Shown: piece by piece, positions 53,100 through 61,031 of the stretch | How positions within the stretch are numbered: the first letter of the stretch is position 1 | Layout: each line of letters begins with the position of its first letter | NCBI GenBank assembly: GCA_043755435.1 | Contig: JAYUSZ010000059.1 | Span: 1 to 64,000, forward strand | Direction of reading: 5' to 3' | Length of the DNA: 64,000 nucleotides | Source: JANXSF01 sp043755435 | GTDB taxonomy: Bacteria; Acidobacteriota; Terriglobia; Bryobacterales; Bryobacteraceae | Program-made: the position numbers and the translations under genes | The notes under the pieces: generated by a model | What the model was told of the DNA's origin: nothing | What the model saw: only the letters and a program-made list of their open reading frames with translations | Databases searched by the model: none

Positions 53100-53385
53100 G
53101 GAAGGTGCAGAAGGTTCTACTTCGGATGTAACAATTTTTGCACATGCTTCAACTGGTTTGTCCGTCAGTCCAACCGGGAGCAAGCCCGTCAATTGTCATT
53201 GAAGTCTCGTTCGGCCTCGGAATAATCCTTCTGATTTTGGAAGAAGTATCTTCGCAACAAATATAGCCATACAGATTCCGGCTGTTAATCAATAGTCTTT
53301 TGATACGTACCCATCGCTTGTTCCTCTTGATGAGCCGCAAGGTGCGCTTCAAACAATCCTTGCCGGCCTTCTTCATCCGTCGGAA
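53100..53385. other. Stretch without a supported gene
   Basis: About 285 bp between the zinc-ribbon gene and a sigma remnant. A 75-codon minus frame (53149-53376) is Lys/Arg-rich and unlike a natural protein. Another minus frame (53285-53410) reads EGRQGLFEAHLAAHQEEQ, which looks protein-like but has no ATG or GTG. Both may be residues of a decayed gene. Confidence 0.4.
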
Positions 53386-53520
53386 TTAGCCGCGCAGATA
53401 TTCCGCCAACTTATGTAAGTCGGGAACGACCAAATTAAATAGGCGATCTTCCACGGCACGATCTCCCGATCCCCACTTTTGCAGTAGTTGGGTTATTTCG
53501 CCAGCTGGAAAATCTTCCAT
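53386..53520 (-). pseudogene. Truncated sigma-factor remnant
   Basis: A 44-codon frame starting MEDFPAGEITQLLQKWGSGD and continuing RAVEDRLFNLVVPDLHKLAE, then YLRG and a stop. This matches the N-terminus of ECF-like sigma factors of the acidobacterial type (GEITQLLxxWxxGDxxxxxxLFxLV...LRRLA), but the stop falls where region 2 should continue. No continuation is seen in other frames. It begins 9 bp after the FKBP stop. A decayed gene is likelier than a functional miniprotein. Confidence 0.5.
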
Positions 53521-53529
53521 GTGTAGACT

Positions 53530-53955
53530 CTATCTTATAGAAACAAGCTCGATATGAAACGTCAAAGCCTGTCCGGCTAGGGGGTGGTTGCCATCTAAGG
53601 TAACCATAGTTTCGGTAATGTCCGTCACCACCACGGGCAAATCACCCCCGCCGCCACCGAGTTGAAACTCCTGGCCAAGCTCAATATCCATATCTTCCGG
53701 GAAGCGTTCTTTCCCAACCGTGATTACCATTTCATCACGCCGCTGTCCGTAGGCTTGCTCGGGTTCAATTCGAGTAGTGCGAGTTTGACCAACATCAAGA
53801 CCCATCACCGCTGCCTCAAACCCAGGGATAACCTGGTTGGCACCGATCTGAAATTCTAATGGCTCCCTTCCTGCGGAGGAATCGAAAACGGTCCCGTCGT
53901 CTAACTGACCCTTGTAGTGAATGGCAACCTTGTCGCCTTGTTTAGCCTGCGGCAT
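53530..53955 (-). CDS. FKBP-type peptidyl-prolyl isomerase, SlyD-like
   Basis: A 141-residue cytoplasmic prolyl isomerase and chaperone. MPQAKQGDKVAIHYKGQLDD, FDSSAGREPLEFQIG and VIPGFEAAVMGLDVGQ form the FKBP domain. The insert-in-flap region follows (AYGQRRDEMVITVGKERFPE ... VTLDGNHPLAGQALTFHI), the SlyD signature being DGNHPLAG. The His-rich metal tail of E. coli SlyD is absent. ATG 53955 is chosen; the upstream extension would enter the divergent gene. Intergenic distance to that gene is 47 bp. Confidence 0.93.
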   Translation of the reverse strand: MPQAKQGDKVAIHYKGQLDDGTVFDSSAGREPLEFQIGANQVIPGFEAAVMGLDVGQTRTTRIEPEQAYGQRRDEMVITVGKERFPEDMDIELGQEFQLGGGGGDLPVVVTDITETMVTLDGNHPLAGQALTFHIELVSIR

Positions 53956-54002
53956 TCTGTCCAGTAAAGCATAATTGCCAGGAAAAGCGCTACCATCGGG
54001 AC

Positions 54003-55196
54003 TTGAAGCTTCTATATTTCTATTTCCTTTCGTTCGCTGTTTTTGCGCAAACTCCTCCAAAGCTGTTCGATGAAATCGAGCCGATGATTTCCGAATTAAG
54101 CAAGCTTACTGGGCTGGCTCCGCTGAAACGAGTGGAGCGCGACTTCATCACGCGTGACAAGCTGAAGGCCTTCATGGAAAAGCGTGTAGCCGAAACCATC
54201 ACACCTGAGCAGTTGCATGCTGAAGAATTAGCGATGAAGCTGTTTGGCCTTGTTCCTGCTGATTTCAACCTGAAGGACACCACCGTTTCCCTAGTCACTG
54301 AACAAGCAGCTGCTTTCTACGACTACAAGAAAAAGCGAATGTTCGTTCTTGAAAGCCAGGATGTTGAAATGCAGCGGATCGCCCTGTTTCATGAACTTGC
54401 GCATGCTCTTGCTGATCAGCATTTCAACCTTGGCAAATACATTCTAAAAAGCAATACTGACGACGCTGCCACTGCACGTGGTGCCGTGATGGAAGGCCAA
54501 GCCCAATGGCTGATGATGGAACGCATGGCGAACAAATTGGGGCAAAGTCTGGTGGATTCCCCAAGGCTGGCTCAAATGTCCGCCAGTATGGGCGACTCTG
54601 CCAGTCAGTATCCAGAAATGGGCAGGGCCCCTCTATATATTCGCGAGGCTCTGCTATTTCCCTATACAAGCGGCATGCTGTTTCAAAATGAAGTTGTCAA
54701 AAAATTAGGAAAGGATGGGTTCAGCGAAGTTTTCAAACATGCCCCAATTTCGACTCAACAGATTCTTCACGCTGAAAAATACTTCAACAAAACGATTCCC
54801 ACCGATCCGAAAATTGCGAAATTCCCAGGCCAGAAAGGATACAAGCTCCTAACTGACGGAGCCTTGGGCGAATTTGACGTCACCATGTTGATTCGTGAGC
54901 ACGTGGGCAAAGCTGAGGCGGAAAAAATTGGAACCCATTGGAGGGGCGGACGTCTTTCGGTCTGGGAAGGAAAAAAGGATAAGCATCCAATCCTGGCTCA
55001 TGCTGTTGAATTCGATTCGGAGGAAAGCGCCAAACAGTACTTTGAGGCGTATAAAGTAGTACTTACTAAGAAATCAAAAGGCTATCGGGAAGACGGTTCC
55101 AATGCCATAAATAGAGTAGTGGGTACAACTGCGGCAGGGCGATTTGAATTGCTCCTTGGCGGACAGACAGTTTCAAGTCTTGAAGGGATTCGGTAA
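54003..55196 (+). CDS. Secreted HExxH metallopeptidase-like protein
   Basis: A 397-residue exported protein. TTG 54003 gives a signal peptide (MKLLYFYFLSFAVFAQ). A zinc-peptidase motif FHELAHALADQH is at residues 129-140 (His130, Glu131, His134), with a candidate third ligand Glu164 in AVMEGQAQWL, as in gluzincins. Preceding TVSLVTEQAAAFYDYKKKRM is typical of a group of uncharacterised acidobacterial proteins. Peptidase activity is inferred, not shown. It is the first gene of a run with three thioredoxin-like proteins and a TonB receptor. Confidence 0.75.
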   Translation: MKLLYFYFLSFAVFAQTPPKLFDEIEPMISELSKLTGLAPLKRVERDFITRDKLKAFMEKRVAETITPEQLHAEELAMKLFGLVPADFNLKDTTVSLVTEQAAAFYDYKKKRMFVLESQDVEMQRIALFHELAHALADQHFNLGKYILKSNTDDAATARGAVMEGQAQWLMMERMANKLGQSLVDSPRLAQMSASMGDSASQYPEMGRAPLYIREALLFPYTSGMLFQNEVVKKLGKDGFSEVFKHAPISTQQILHAEKYFNKTIPTDPKIAKFPGQKGYKLLTDGALGEFDVTMLIREHVGKAEAEKIGTHWRGGRLSVWEGKKDKHPILAHAVEFDSEESAKQYFEAYKVVLTKKSKGYREDGSNAINRVVGTTAAGRFELLLGGQTVSSLEGIR

Positions 55197-55205
55197 TCTA
55201 TTAAT

Positions 55206-55775
55206 ATGACCAAATTATTGGCACTCTTGACGTTGACGGCAATCGTGGCACTTCCGGCTGAACTGCCGCGCAAGTCTCCAGAATTTATTATCCAGATGCT
55301 TAACAAGGACGGAAAGCATGCCGACCAAAACAGCGATTTGCTATTGAGCAAGTATCGCGGCAAGGTGGTGGTCATTGAATTCCTCAACCCCTCTTGACCA
55401 CACTGCCAGAAAACCGGTCAGGTTTTCCAAAAGCTCTATCAGGAGTTGGGACCCAAGGGATTTCAACCATTAGGAATTGCAGCAGCGGTGGAACACGTCC
55501 CTTTGTTGCCGCAGTTTATCAGGCAGTTCGGCCTAACCTTCCCTGTTGGCTTCACCGAAGGCGATCTGGCAAGGGGCTACTTGCAGATATCAGCCATGCA
55601 GCAGATGTATGTGCCACATATCGTTTTCATTGATAGGCAAGGTATGATTCGCGAACAGCATGTTGGTGACGACCTCTTTAAGGACGAAGAGACCAACATC
55701 CGCAAGAAGGTTCTGGAACTGTTAAGCGCTCCTCCGCTAGCGGCAGTAAAAAAGGCAGTAGCAAGCAAGAAATAG
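55206..55775 (+). CDS. Thioredoxin-fold selenoprotein candidate (TGA = Sec64)
   Basis: A secreted thioredoxin-like protein of 189 residues if TGA at 55395-55397 is read as selenocysteine. Signal peptide: MTKLLALLTLTAIVALPAEL. The reading is IEFLNPS-Sec-PHCQKTG, whereas the next gene has IEFFSPTCPHCQKT: the TGA is exactly the first Cys of CxxC. Downstream the frame is open to TAG 55773 and stays highly similar to that paralogue (LGPKGFQP, RQFGLTFPVGFT, FIDRQGMIREQHVG). A SECIS-like hairpin follows the TGA. Naive gene calling splits it at 55397. The alternative is a nonsense mutation of TGC or TGT; a pseudogene would be expected to carry further lesions, and none is seen. Confidence 0.75.
55409..55427 (+). 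promoter_or_regulatory. Putative bacterial SECIS element
   Basis: GAAAACC (55409-55415) pairs exactly with GGTTTTC (55421-55427) around loop GGTCA. Eighteen nt separate the TGA from the loop, within the known spacing for bacterial SECIS elements and the same as I count for E. coli fdhF, whose loop also carries GGUC. The Cys-containing paralogue lacks the hairpin (AGACGGTTCAGACGC at the same place). Confidence 0.6.
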
Positions 55776-55800
55776 ATAAGGATTCGGTATTCGAACGGTT

Positions 55801-56358
55801 ATGAAAAAGTTAGTGGCATTTGTGGTTCTGACAGCGATGGCGGCGATACCTGCAAGTCTTCCTCGGAAGACCCCCGAGTACATTATTCAAATGCTGGACG
55901 GGAACGACCAGTTGTTGAGCAAGTACCGCGGCAAAGTGGTGGTAATCGAATTTTTCAGCCCCACTTGTCCGCATTGCCAGAAGACGGTTCAGACGCTCCA
56001 GAAGCTTTATAAGGAATTGGGGCCGAAGGGCTTCCAGCCCATTGCTATCGCCGCTGGTCTGGATCACAAACCGCTGATTCCTGAATTCATTCGTCAATTC
56101 GGATTGACCTTCCCTGTTGGATTTACCGACAGAGATCAAGCCATGCCTTACCTGCAAATTTCCAATATTCGGGAGTTCATGGTGCCCCAACTGGTGTTCA
56201 TCGATAAACAAGGAATGATCCGTGAACAGCATGTTGGCGGTGACGAACTGTTCAAAGACGAAGAAACAAACACTCGCAAAAAGGTTTTGCAATTGCTAAC
56301 CGCTGCCCCTTTAGCCCCTGCGAAGAAAACGGTCACTGCGGTGGCAACCAAAAAGTAG
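55801..56358 (+). CDS. Thioredoxin-fold protein, Cys paralogue, secreted
   Basis: A 185-residue TlpA/AhpC-like protein. Signal peptide MKKLVAFVVLTAMAAIPASL. The redox motif is SPTCPHCQKT with Cys56 and Cys59. It shares long blocks with the upstream Sec candidate (LSKYRGKVVVIEF, ELGPKGFQP, RQFGLTFPVGFT, KQGMIREQHVGG, FKDEETN.RKKVL). Probably a periplasmic disulfide reductase or thiol peroxidase; partner unknown. It begins 25 bp after the Sec gene. This copy gives the reference for reading the TGA. Confidence 0.87.
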   Translation: MKKLVAFVVLTAMAAIPASLPRKTPEYIIQMLDGNDQLLSKYRGKVVVIEFFSPTCPHCQKTVQTLQKLYKELGPKGFQPIAIAAGLDHKPLIPEFIRQFGLTFPVGFTDRDQAMPYLQISNIREFMVPQLVFIDKQGMIREQHVGGDELFKDEETNTRKKVLQLLTAAPLAPAKKTVTAVATKK

Positions 56359-56382
56359 TTGCACAAAGCTAAACTGGAAACT

Positions 56383-56961
56383 ATGAAAAGAATTTTGATG
56401 AGTGTCCTTGTCGCCACCTGTCTGACGGCATTCCCTTCCTTCGGTGGTCAAATTCCGCGCAAGGCTGACGAGTTGGTCATCAAGTCGTCGACCGGCATGG
56501 AAACTATGTTGAGCAAGTACCGCGGCAAAGTTGTAGCACTGGAATTCATTCTCACAACCTGTCCGCATTGCCAGCAGAGCTGTAAAATCCTCACCAAAAT
56601 GCATCACGAGTTCGGTTCGCAAGGTTTCACACCAGTAGCTGTTGCAATCAATGAGATGGCGCACATGTACATCACTGATTTCGTGAAGAGCTTCGGCATC
56701 TCTTTCCCAGTTGGTTGGCAAGTGCGGGATAACGCAATCACGTTTCTGCAACACCCCATGATGCAAACCATGATGATGCCCCAGCTTACATTCATCGATA
56801 GAGAAGGGATGATTCGATCTCATTTCGCTGGCGATGGTCCGTTCTTTGCTGACGACCTGAAGCAGGAAGCCAACATGCGCGAACAAATTAAGGCGCTGCT
56901 AGTGCACCCAACGGCCAAAAAAGCAGTACCAACAGTTTCAACTCCAAAAAAGAAGGGGTAG
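56383..56961 (+). CDS. Thioredoxin-fold protein, third paralogue, secreted
   Basis: A 192-residue relative of the two preceding proteins, more diverged. Signal peptide MKRILMSVLVATCLTAFPSF, so ATG 56383 is chosen over an upstream frame start at 56359. Conserved MLSKYRGKVVALEF leads to LTTCPHCQQSCK with Cys60 and Cys63 and an extra Cys67. SFGISFPVGWQ and QLTFIDREGMIRSHFAGD match its paralogues. Its C-terminal tail is Lys-rich. The stop overlaps the TonB-receptor GTG by 1 bp, suggesting a functional link. Confidence 0.85.
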   Translation: MKRILMSVLVATCLTAFPSFGGQIPRKADELVIKSSTGMETMLSKYRGKVVALEFILTTCPHCQQSCKILTKMHHEFGSQGFTPVAVAINEMAHMYITDFVKSFGISFPVGWQVRDNAITFLQHPMMQTMMMPQLTFIDREGMIRSHFAGDGPFFADDLKQEANMREQIKALLVHPTAKKAVPTVSTPKKKG

Positions 56962-59708
56962 TGCCAAACCGCCTTGCTCTATTTTTTTGGCTGACTTCCA
57001 CTGCTTTCCTCTGCGGACAGAGTGCAACTTCCACAGGTACTATTTCAGTTCAAGTAAGCGATCCATCAGGGGCGTCGGTATTCGACGCCCCTTTGCAATT
57101 GCGTCATAAAACATCGGGAGCCATCCGGTCTGGCCGAACCAACCCTCAAGGGATTTTTGTCTTTTCACAACTAACACCCGGTGAATATAATTTACGAGTG
57201 GAAAGGGAAGGATTCGCCTTAATGGAGGCCTCAGGACTGAACCTTTCCATCGGCCAAGTAATCGAACAAAAGCTTACGTTGGCTTTATCAGGTGTAGCCG
57301 GGCATATTGAAGTGACGGAAAATTCCGGCTCCTTGGAAATAGCGGCAACCGCTTCTAGTGCGGCACTTGGTGATGATCGCATTGAAGAAGCTCCCTCCAA
57401 AGTTCGTAACTATTTCAGCTTTGTTGCGTTGGCACCAGGAGTTTCCAGTTCCCCTCAATCAGGCGCACAGAAAAGCATGGCGGGCATTCGGAATCCTCTT
57501 GCAGATAGCGGCTTCAGCTTCGGCGGCATGCGTGCACGCAACAATAGCATCAGTATTGATGGCGTCGATAATCGGGATGAAACCACTGGTGGCAACCGCG
57601 TGGCCATCGGTTTGGAAATGGTTGAGGAATTCCGCGTCGCTGGCGTTTCGGTAGGTGCCGAGCTTGGCGGTGCCTCCGGCGGCATCGTTAACATGGTGAC
57701 CCGCCCCGGCACGAACATTTGGCACGGCGATGCCACGTTCTTTTATCAGAACGGAGCCATCGGCTCACGCAAGCCTGAAGTAGACTCGGGCATTCGCCCT
57801 CGCCTTAGTCGCTACCAACCTGGAGCATCTCTCAACGGCCCGATCCGCAAGAACCGTACCTTTATTTCCAGCGCATTTGAGACAGAGAGAACTTTTGAAG
57901 AGGAGTGGTCAGAGACTCCACTAAGCGCGGTTACCCCGATTCGCCGGGCGCTTCAGTCCAATTCCTTTGCTAATGGGATTGTCAAGACCCCACTCCGAGG
58001 CTTGTTCCGAACTTCAACCGTTGGCACTGAGTATTCAATCAAAATGAACCATTTGAAGGACGAACACAATTCGGTTTCCGCCCGCTACGCCTATTCCCGA
58101 GGTCGGGTCCTTGGCGATGTGCAAGGCTCCACCAATTTTTCTGACCAATCATCAGGCGGCAACAGCCTTACCAACGACCATTCTTTTGTAGCAAATTGGA
58201 TGCGCGTGATTACACCGACAATTGTGAATGACATTCGCCTGCAGGTGGCCCAAAGGTCCCAAGAAGTCCGTCCCAACGTGTACGGTCCGTTGTATGAAAT
58301 TCCGGGAGTAATCAGCATCGGCCAATCGCCACGGCTAAATTCCGATCGAGCGGAGAAGCATTTCGAACTGGCGGAAAACTTCAACTTCGTCCATGGCCGC
58401 CACCGTTTTAGCACAGGAATTACGGTGCAGCCGATTAGCCTAGACTCTCGCCTTGCAAATCGTGCCGCGGGGATTTACATCTTCCCTAACCTCGACGCAT
58501 TCCTTGCAGCTAGCCCCGATGTATACATTCAAGCCTTCGGCAATCCCACCACGAAAATGCGCACCGTGCCCGTTGGCATGTATATTCAGGACCGCTGGCA
58601 AATCCGGAGTGGCCTAACACTTGAAGCCGGAGCGCGGCTCGATAAACAAGCCATGCCAGCTGGTTTTCCATCCTCATCCACTAACGTAGCTCCCCGACTT
58701 GGCGTTGCTTGGAATCCCAATAAGAAATTGGTGATGCGCGTCGGGTCGGGCCTGTTTTTTGATCGCTATCCATTAGCCTATTTGAACGAAGCGGCTTGGA
58801 AGAATGGAACACAGGGCTTTGAACAATATGCAATGGGGCAAGCCGCCATCCAGTCATTTCGCCAACTACGCGGAGGCTCGGCTGTTGATCCGCTGCCAAC
58901 AATTCCACATTCCATCTATTCCGTGTCCCGTAATTTCCCAAGTCCCTATTCAACCAAAGCCGGCACGGGAATTGAGTACGGTTTTGACAAAGATACAAAA
59001 CTGACTCTTGAGGCAAACATAGTTCGCGGAACGCACCTGCCTCGCATTCGCAATTCAAATGGAATTCTGCCACCTTCCTTCTTGTTGGAACAAACGGCTA
59101 ACTCGTCCTATCGCGGAGCGTCCGTCTCCCTAAATCGCCGCATGAGTAAAGAAGTCGCTTACCTGTTCAGCTACGACGTGGGCCGTGTTTCAGACGATGG
59201 TTCCGACTTTGATGAACAGCCAATGAATCCCTTAAACATTCGTGCCGACTGGGCCAGATCGCGACTGCACCAAAAGCACCGCATTGCCATCAGCGCTGTG
59301 TTTGAGATCCCCAATGATGCTTTCGATTTTCTACCAGTCTGGGCGCGGGAAACACTGGAAAGATTCACTATCGCCCCAATCGCTTCCTATGGCAGTGGAC
59401 GTCCGCTGAACGGTTTATTGACAACCGATTTCTACCGGACAGGCGCATACCCAATCAATGCACGCCCCAGCGGAACTGGTCGAAATGCCTACTTTGGACC
59501 TTCCACGGCAACAGTAGATATTCGTCTGATGAAAACCTTCATGACTCATCACGACCGCGCCAAACTGCAATTTGGGATTGAAGCCTTTAACTTGCTCAAC
59601 CGGGCAAATATCGTAATCAGCAGTCCATACCTGGCCGAGAGTTTCAAAGGTGCGGTGGAATCCTTGAATCGCCGCCAATTTCAAACCCTGGTGCAATGGG
59701 AGTTCTAA
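56961..59708 (+). CDS. TonB-dependent receptor-like outer-membrane protein (Oar-type)
   Basis: A 915-residue outer-membrane protein. After a signal peptide (LALFFWLTSTAFLCG) comes a carboxypeptidase-regulatory-like domain (GTISVQVSDPSGASVFDAPL, FVFSQLTPGEYNLRVEREGF), then a plug-like region (VRNYFSFVALAPGVSS, NSISIDGVDNRDETTGG) and a long beta-barrel ending FQTLVQWEF with a C-terminal Phe. These Oar-like receptors are expanded in Acidobacteriota; ligand unknown, perhaps large polymers. The start is GTG 56961 at the stop of the third thioredoxin gene. Confidence 0.88.
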   Translation: MPNRLALFFWLTSTAFLCGQSATSTGTISVQVSDPSGASVFDAPLQLRHKTSGAIRSGRTNPQGIFVFSQLTPGEYNLRVEREGFALMEASGLNLSIGQVIEQKLTLALSGVAGHIEVTENSGSLEIAATASSAALGDDRIEEAPSKVRNYFSFVALAPGVSSSPQSGAQKSMAGIRNPLADSGFSFGGMRARNNSISIDGVDNRDETTGGNRVAIGLEMVEEFRVAGVSVGAELGGASGGIVNMVTRPGTNIWHGDATFFYQNGAIGSRKPEVDSGIRPRLSRYQPGASLNGPIRKNRTFISSAFETERTFEEEWSETPLSAVTPIRRALQSNSFANGIVKTPLRGLFRTSTVGTEYSIKMNHLKDEHNSVSARYAYSRGRVLGDVQGSTNFSDQSSGGNSLTNDHSFVANWMRVITPTIVNDIRLQVAQRSQEVRPNVYGPLYEIPGVISIGQSPRLNSDRAEKHFELAENFNFVHGRHRFSTGITVQPISLDSRLANRAAGIYIFPNLDAFLAASPDVYIQAFGNPTTKMRTVPVGMYIQDRWQIRSGLTLEAGARLDKQAMPAGFPSSSTNVAPRLGVAWNPNKKLVMRVGSGLFFDRYPLAYLNEAAWKNGTQGFEQYAMGQAAIQSFRQLRGGSAVDPLPTIPHSIYSVSRNFPSPYSTKAGTGIEYGFDKDTKLTLEANIVRGTHLPRIRNSNGILPPSFLLEQTANSSYRGASVSLNRRMSKEVAYLFSYDVGRVSDDGSDFDEQPMNPLNIRADWARSRLHQKHRIAISAVFEIPNDAFDFLPVWARETLERFTIAPIASYGSGRPLNGLLTTDFYRTGAYPINARPSGTGRNAYFGPSTATVDIRLMKTFMTHHDRAKLQFGIEAFNLLNRANIVISSPYLAESFKGAVESLNRRQFQTLVQWEF

Positions 59709-59713
59709 GCCTC

Positions 59714-60030
59714 AAAGCGCACTACGACATCGCGAACAGACTAACGCAAATTCATTCAACTGGCGTTCCTAATTTCACCTGCTAGACTGCTTTTAAAGGC
59801 TCACATTCACGATTCGCAACCGTGTTTGCAATTCAGATTCCGTTTAGTTTAGAACACCAGAGGATTAATCGCCTCGAGGACTCGATTTGTTTGGGAAGTT
59901 GCTGGCCAGCAATTTGCCTTCCTGTAGAAATGGTCTCATAGGTATTGAAAGTGCAGCTTAGTAATATCTTGCAAGCGGTTGAAAAAAGATCAAATTGAGC
60001 TGAACAAACTGTTGTGATCGCCAATTTTCA
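59714..60030 (-). repeat. Degenerate ~310-bp dispersed repeat, copy B
   Basis: Occupies most of the 373-bp gap between the TonB receptor and the convergent coiled-coil gene. It is the reverse-oriented relative of 20553-20866. The core is GGGAAGTTGCTGGCCAGCAA (about 59892-59911), preceded by CCTCGAGGACT and followed by CTTCCTGT. Matches extend through GCTTTTAAAGG, CACATTCAC and TCGCGAACA. The small minus frame at 59833-60024 is partly shared with copy A but is interrupted differently, so no gene is called. Confidence 0.75.
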
Positions 60031-60081
60031 TGATTCCAGGAAGGACCCAATTGGCTTCGTTTTGCAACTTCTTAATCCAGG

Positions 60082-61029
60082 CTAGGACATCGATTTTTCA
60101 CGTGCCTGTAAAATAATTTGATACCTTACTCCGTCATCTTTCAGCCGTTCCTGCAGTCCGCCAATTTGCGTTTTGAGCGCCGCCAAGTCGGCCTTCGAGG
60201 TTGCGATGGAGGCTTGCAGCGCAAGCTTTTCTGCTGCCGAAGCAGCAACAAGTCCGGCAGTCTGACTTTCCGCGTCAGCCAATTGCCCGCGCAACCGTGC
60301 CACTTCTCCGGACCGGTCCTTTGACTTGAGACTCAATGCGTCCCGCTCTTTATCGGCCTCACGAAGTTGCTCTTCCAGACTGTGGATTCGGGCAGACTTT
60401 TCGGCAATCTCCGAAGTCGACTTTGCAACAGCCGCTTCCATTTCCTTTGTCACCTGAGCAACCTTTGCTTCCTGTTCAGTCAACTTCGCGGGATAACTGG
60501 AAAGTTCCCCAAGTCTCACTTCCAGTCCCTTCACGTTGGCCAATCTTACGGCTAGTTCCCCACGCAGCTTACCAAACTCAATATCACGCGACTGCAATGC
60601 TTCATCTTTGGCTCGAGCATTGGCATCCACATTGGCCATCCGATGTCTTAGCGCATCGGTCTCCGCCTGCGCGGCAACCCAATTCGCCGTTCGAGTTTTC
60701 AAGTCCAATTCCAAAGCAGCATGCTTGGTGGCCCAATCGGTAATGCTCCGCTCCTGGCCAGCCGCTAAAGATTCCCATTCTTTCTGCTTGGCGGCAGCCG
60801 CAGTTAAAGTAGATGTCAATTCCGCCGTTTTCTTGAGTTCTTCGCTCAATCCTTTTTTTGCGGTCGCCAGTTCTGAGGCAGCAGTTTCAAACTGTTGCTT
60901 TGCAGTAAGCAATTGGGAATTCCAATCCGTCTGCCTTTGATTCATCCACCACCAGACTATTCCTCCGCCCAGTGCCGCTGCTGCTACCAGGCAGCCTAAA
61001 ATCTCAGTAACCAAATACGCATAACCCAT
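60082..61029 (-). CDS. Membrane-anchored coiled-coil protein
   Basis: A 315-residue protein with one N-terminal membrane segment (ILGCLVAAAALGGGIVWWW, residues 10-28) and an almost continuous Ala/Glu/Lys-rich coiled coil to the end (ELATAKKGLSEELKKTAEL, SARIHSLEEQLREADKERD). No enzymatic motif. It starts 2 bp after the OmpA-like gene stop, so the two form an envelope pair that could span the periplasm. Function is not known. Confidence 0.75.
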   Translation of the reverse strand: MGYAYLVTEILGCLVAAAALGGGIVWWWMNQRQTDWNSQLLTAKQQFETAASELATAKKGLSEELKKTAELTSTLTAAAAKQKEWESLAAGQERSITDWATKHAALELDLKTRTANWVAAQAETDALRHRMANVDANARAKDEALQSRDIEFGKLRGELAVRLANVKGLEVRLGELSSYPAKLTEQEAKVAQVTKEMEAAVAKSTSEIAEKSARIHSLEEQLREADKERDALSLKSKDRSGEVARLRGQLADAESQTAGLVAASAAEKLALQASIATSKADLAALKTQIGGLQERLKDDGVRYQIILQAREKSMS

Positions 61030-61031
61030 TA

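Noticed and set aside
53149..53376. 75-codon Lys/Arg-rich minus-strand frame
   Set aside because: Composition unlike a natural protein, no ribosome site, and part of a region that looks like a decayed gene.
55394..55633. Separate gene beginning at the TGA of the thioredoxin-like gene
   Set aside because: It is a different frame without similarity to anything; the true downstream frame is the continuation of the Sec candidate.
59833..60024. 63-codon minus-strand frame after the TonB receptor
   Set aside because: It lies inside repeat copy B; similarity to copy A is at DNA level and the frame is interrupted differently.
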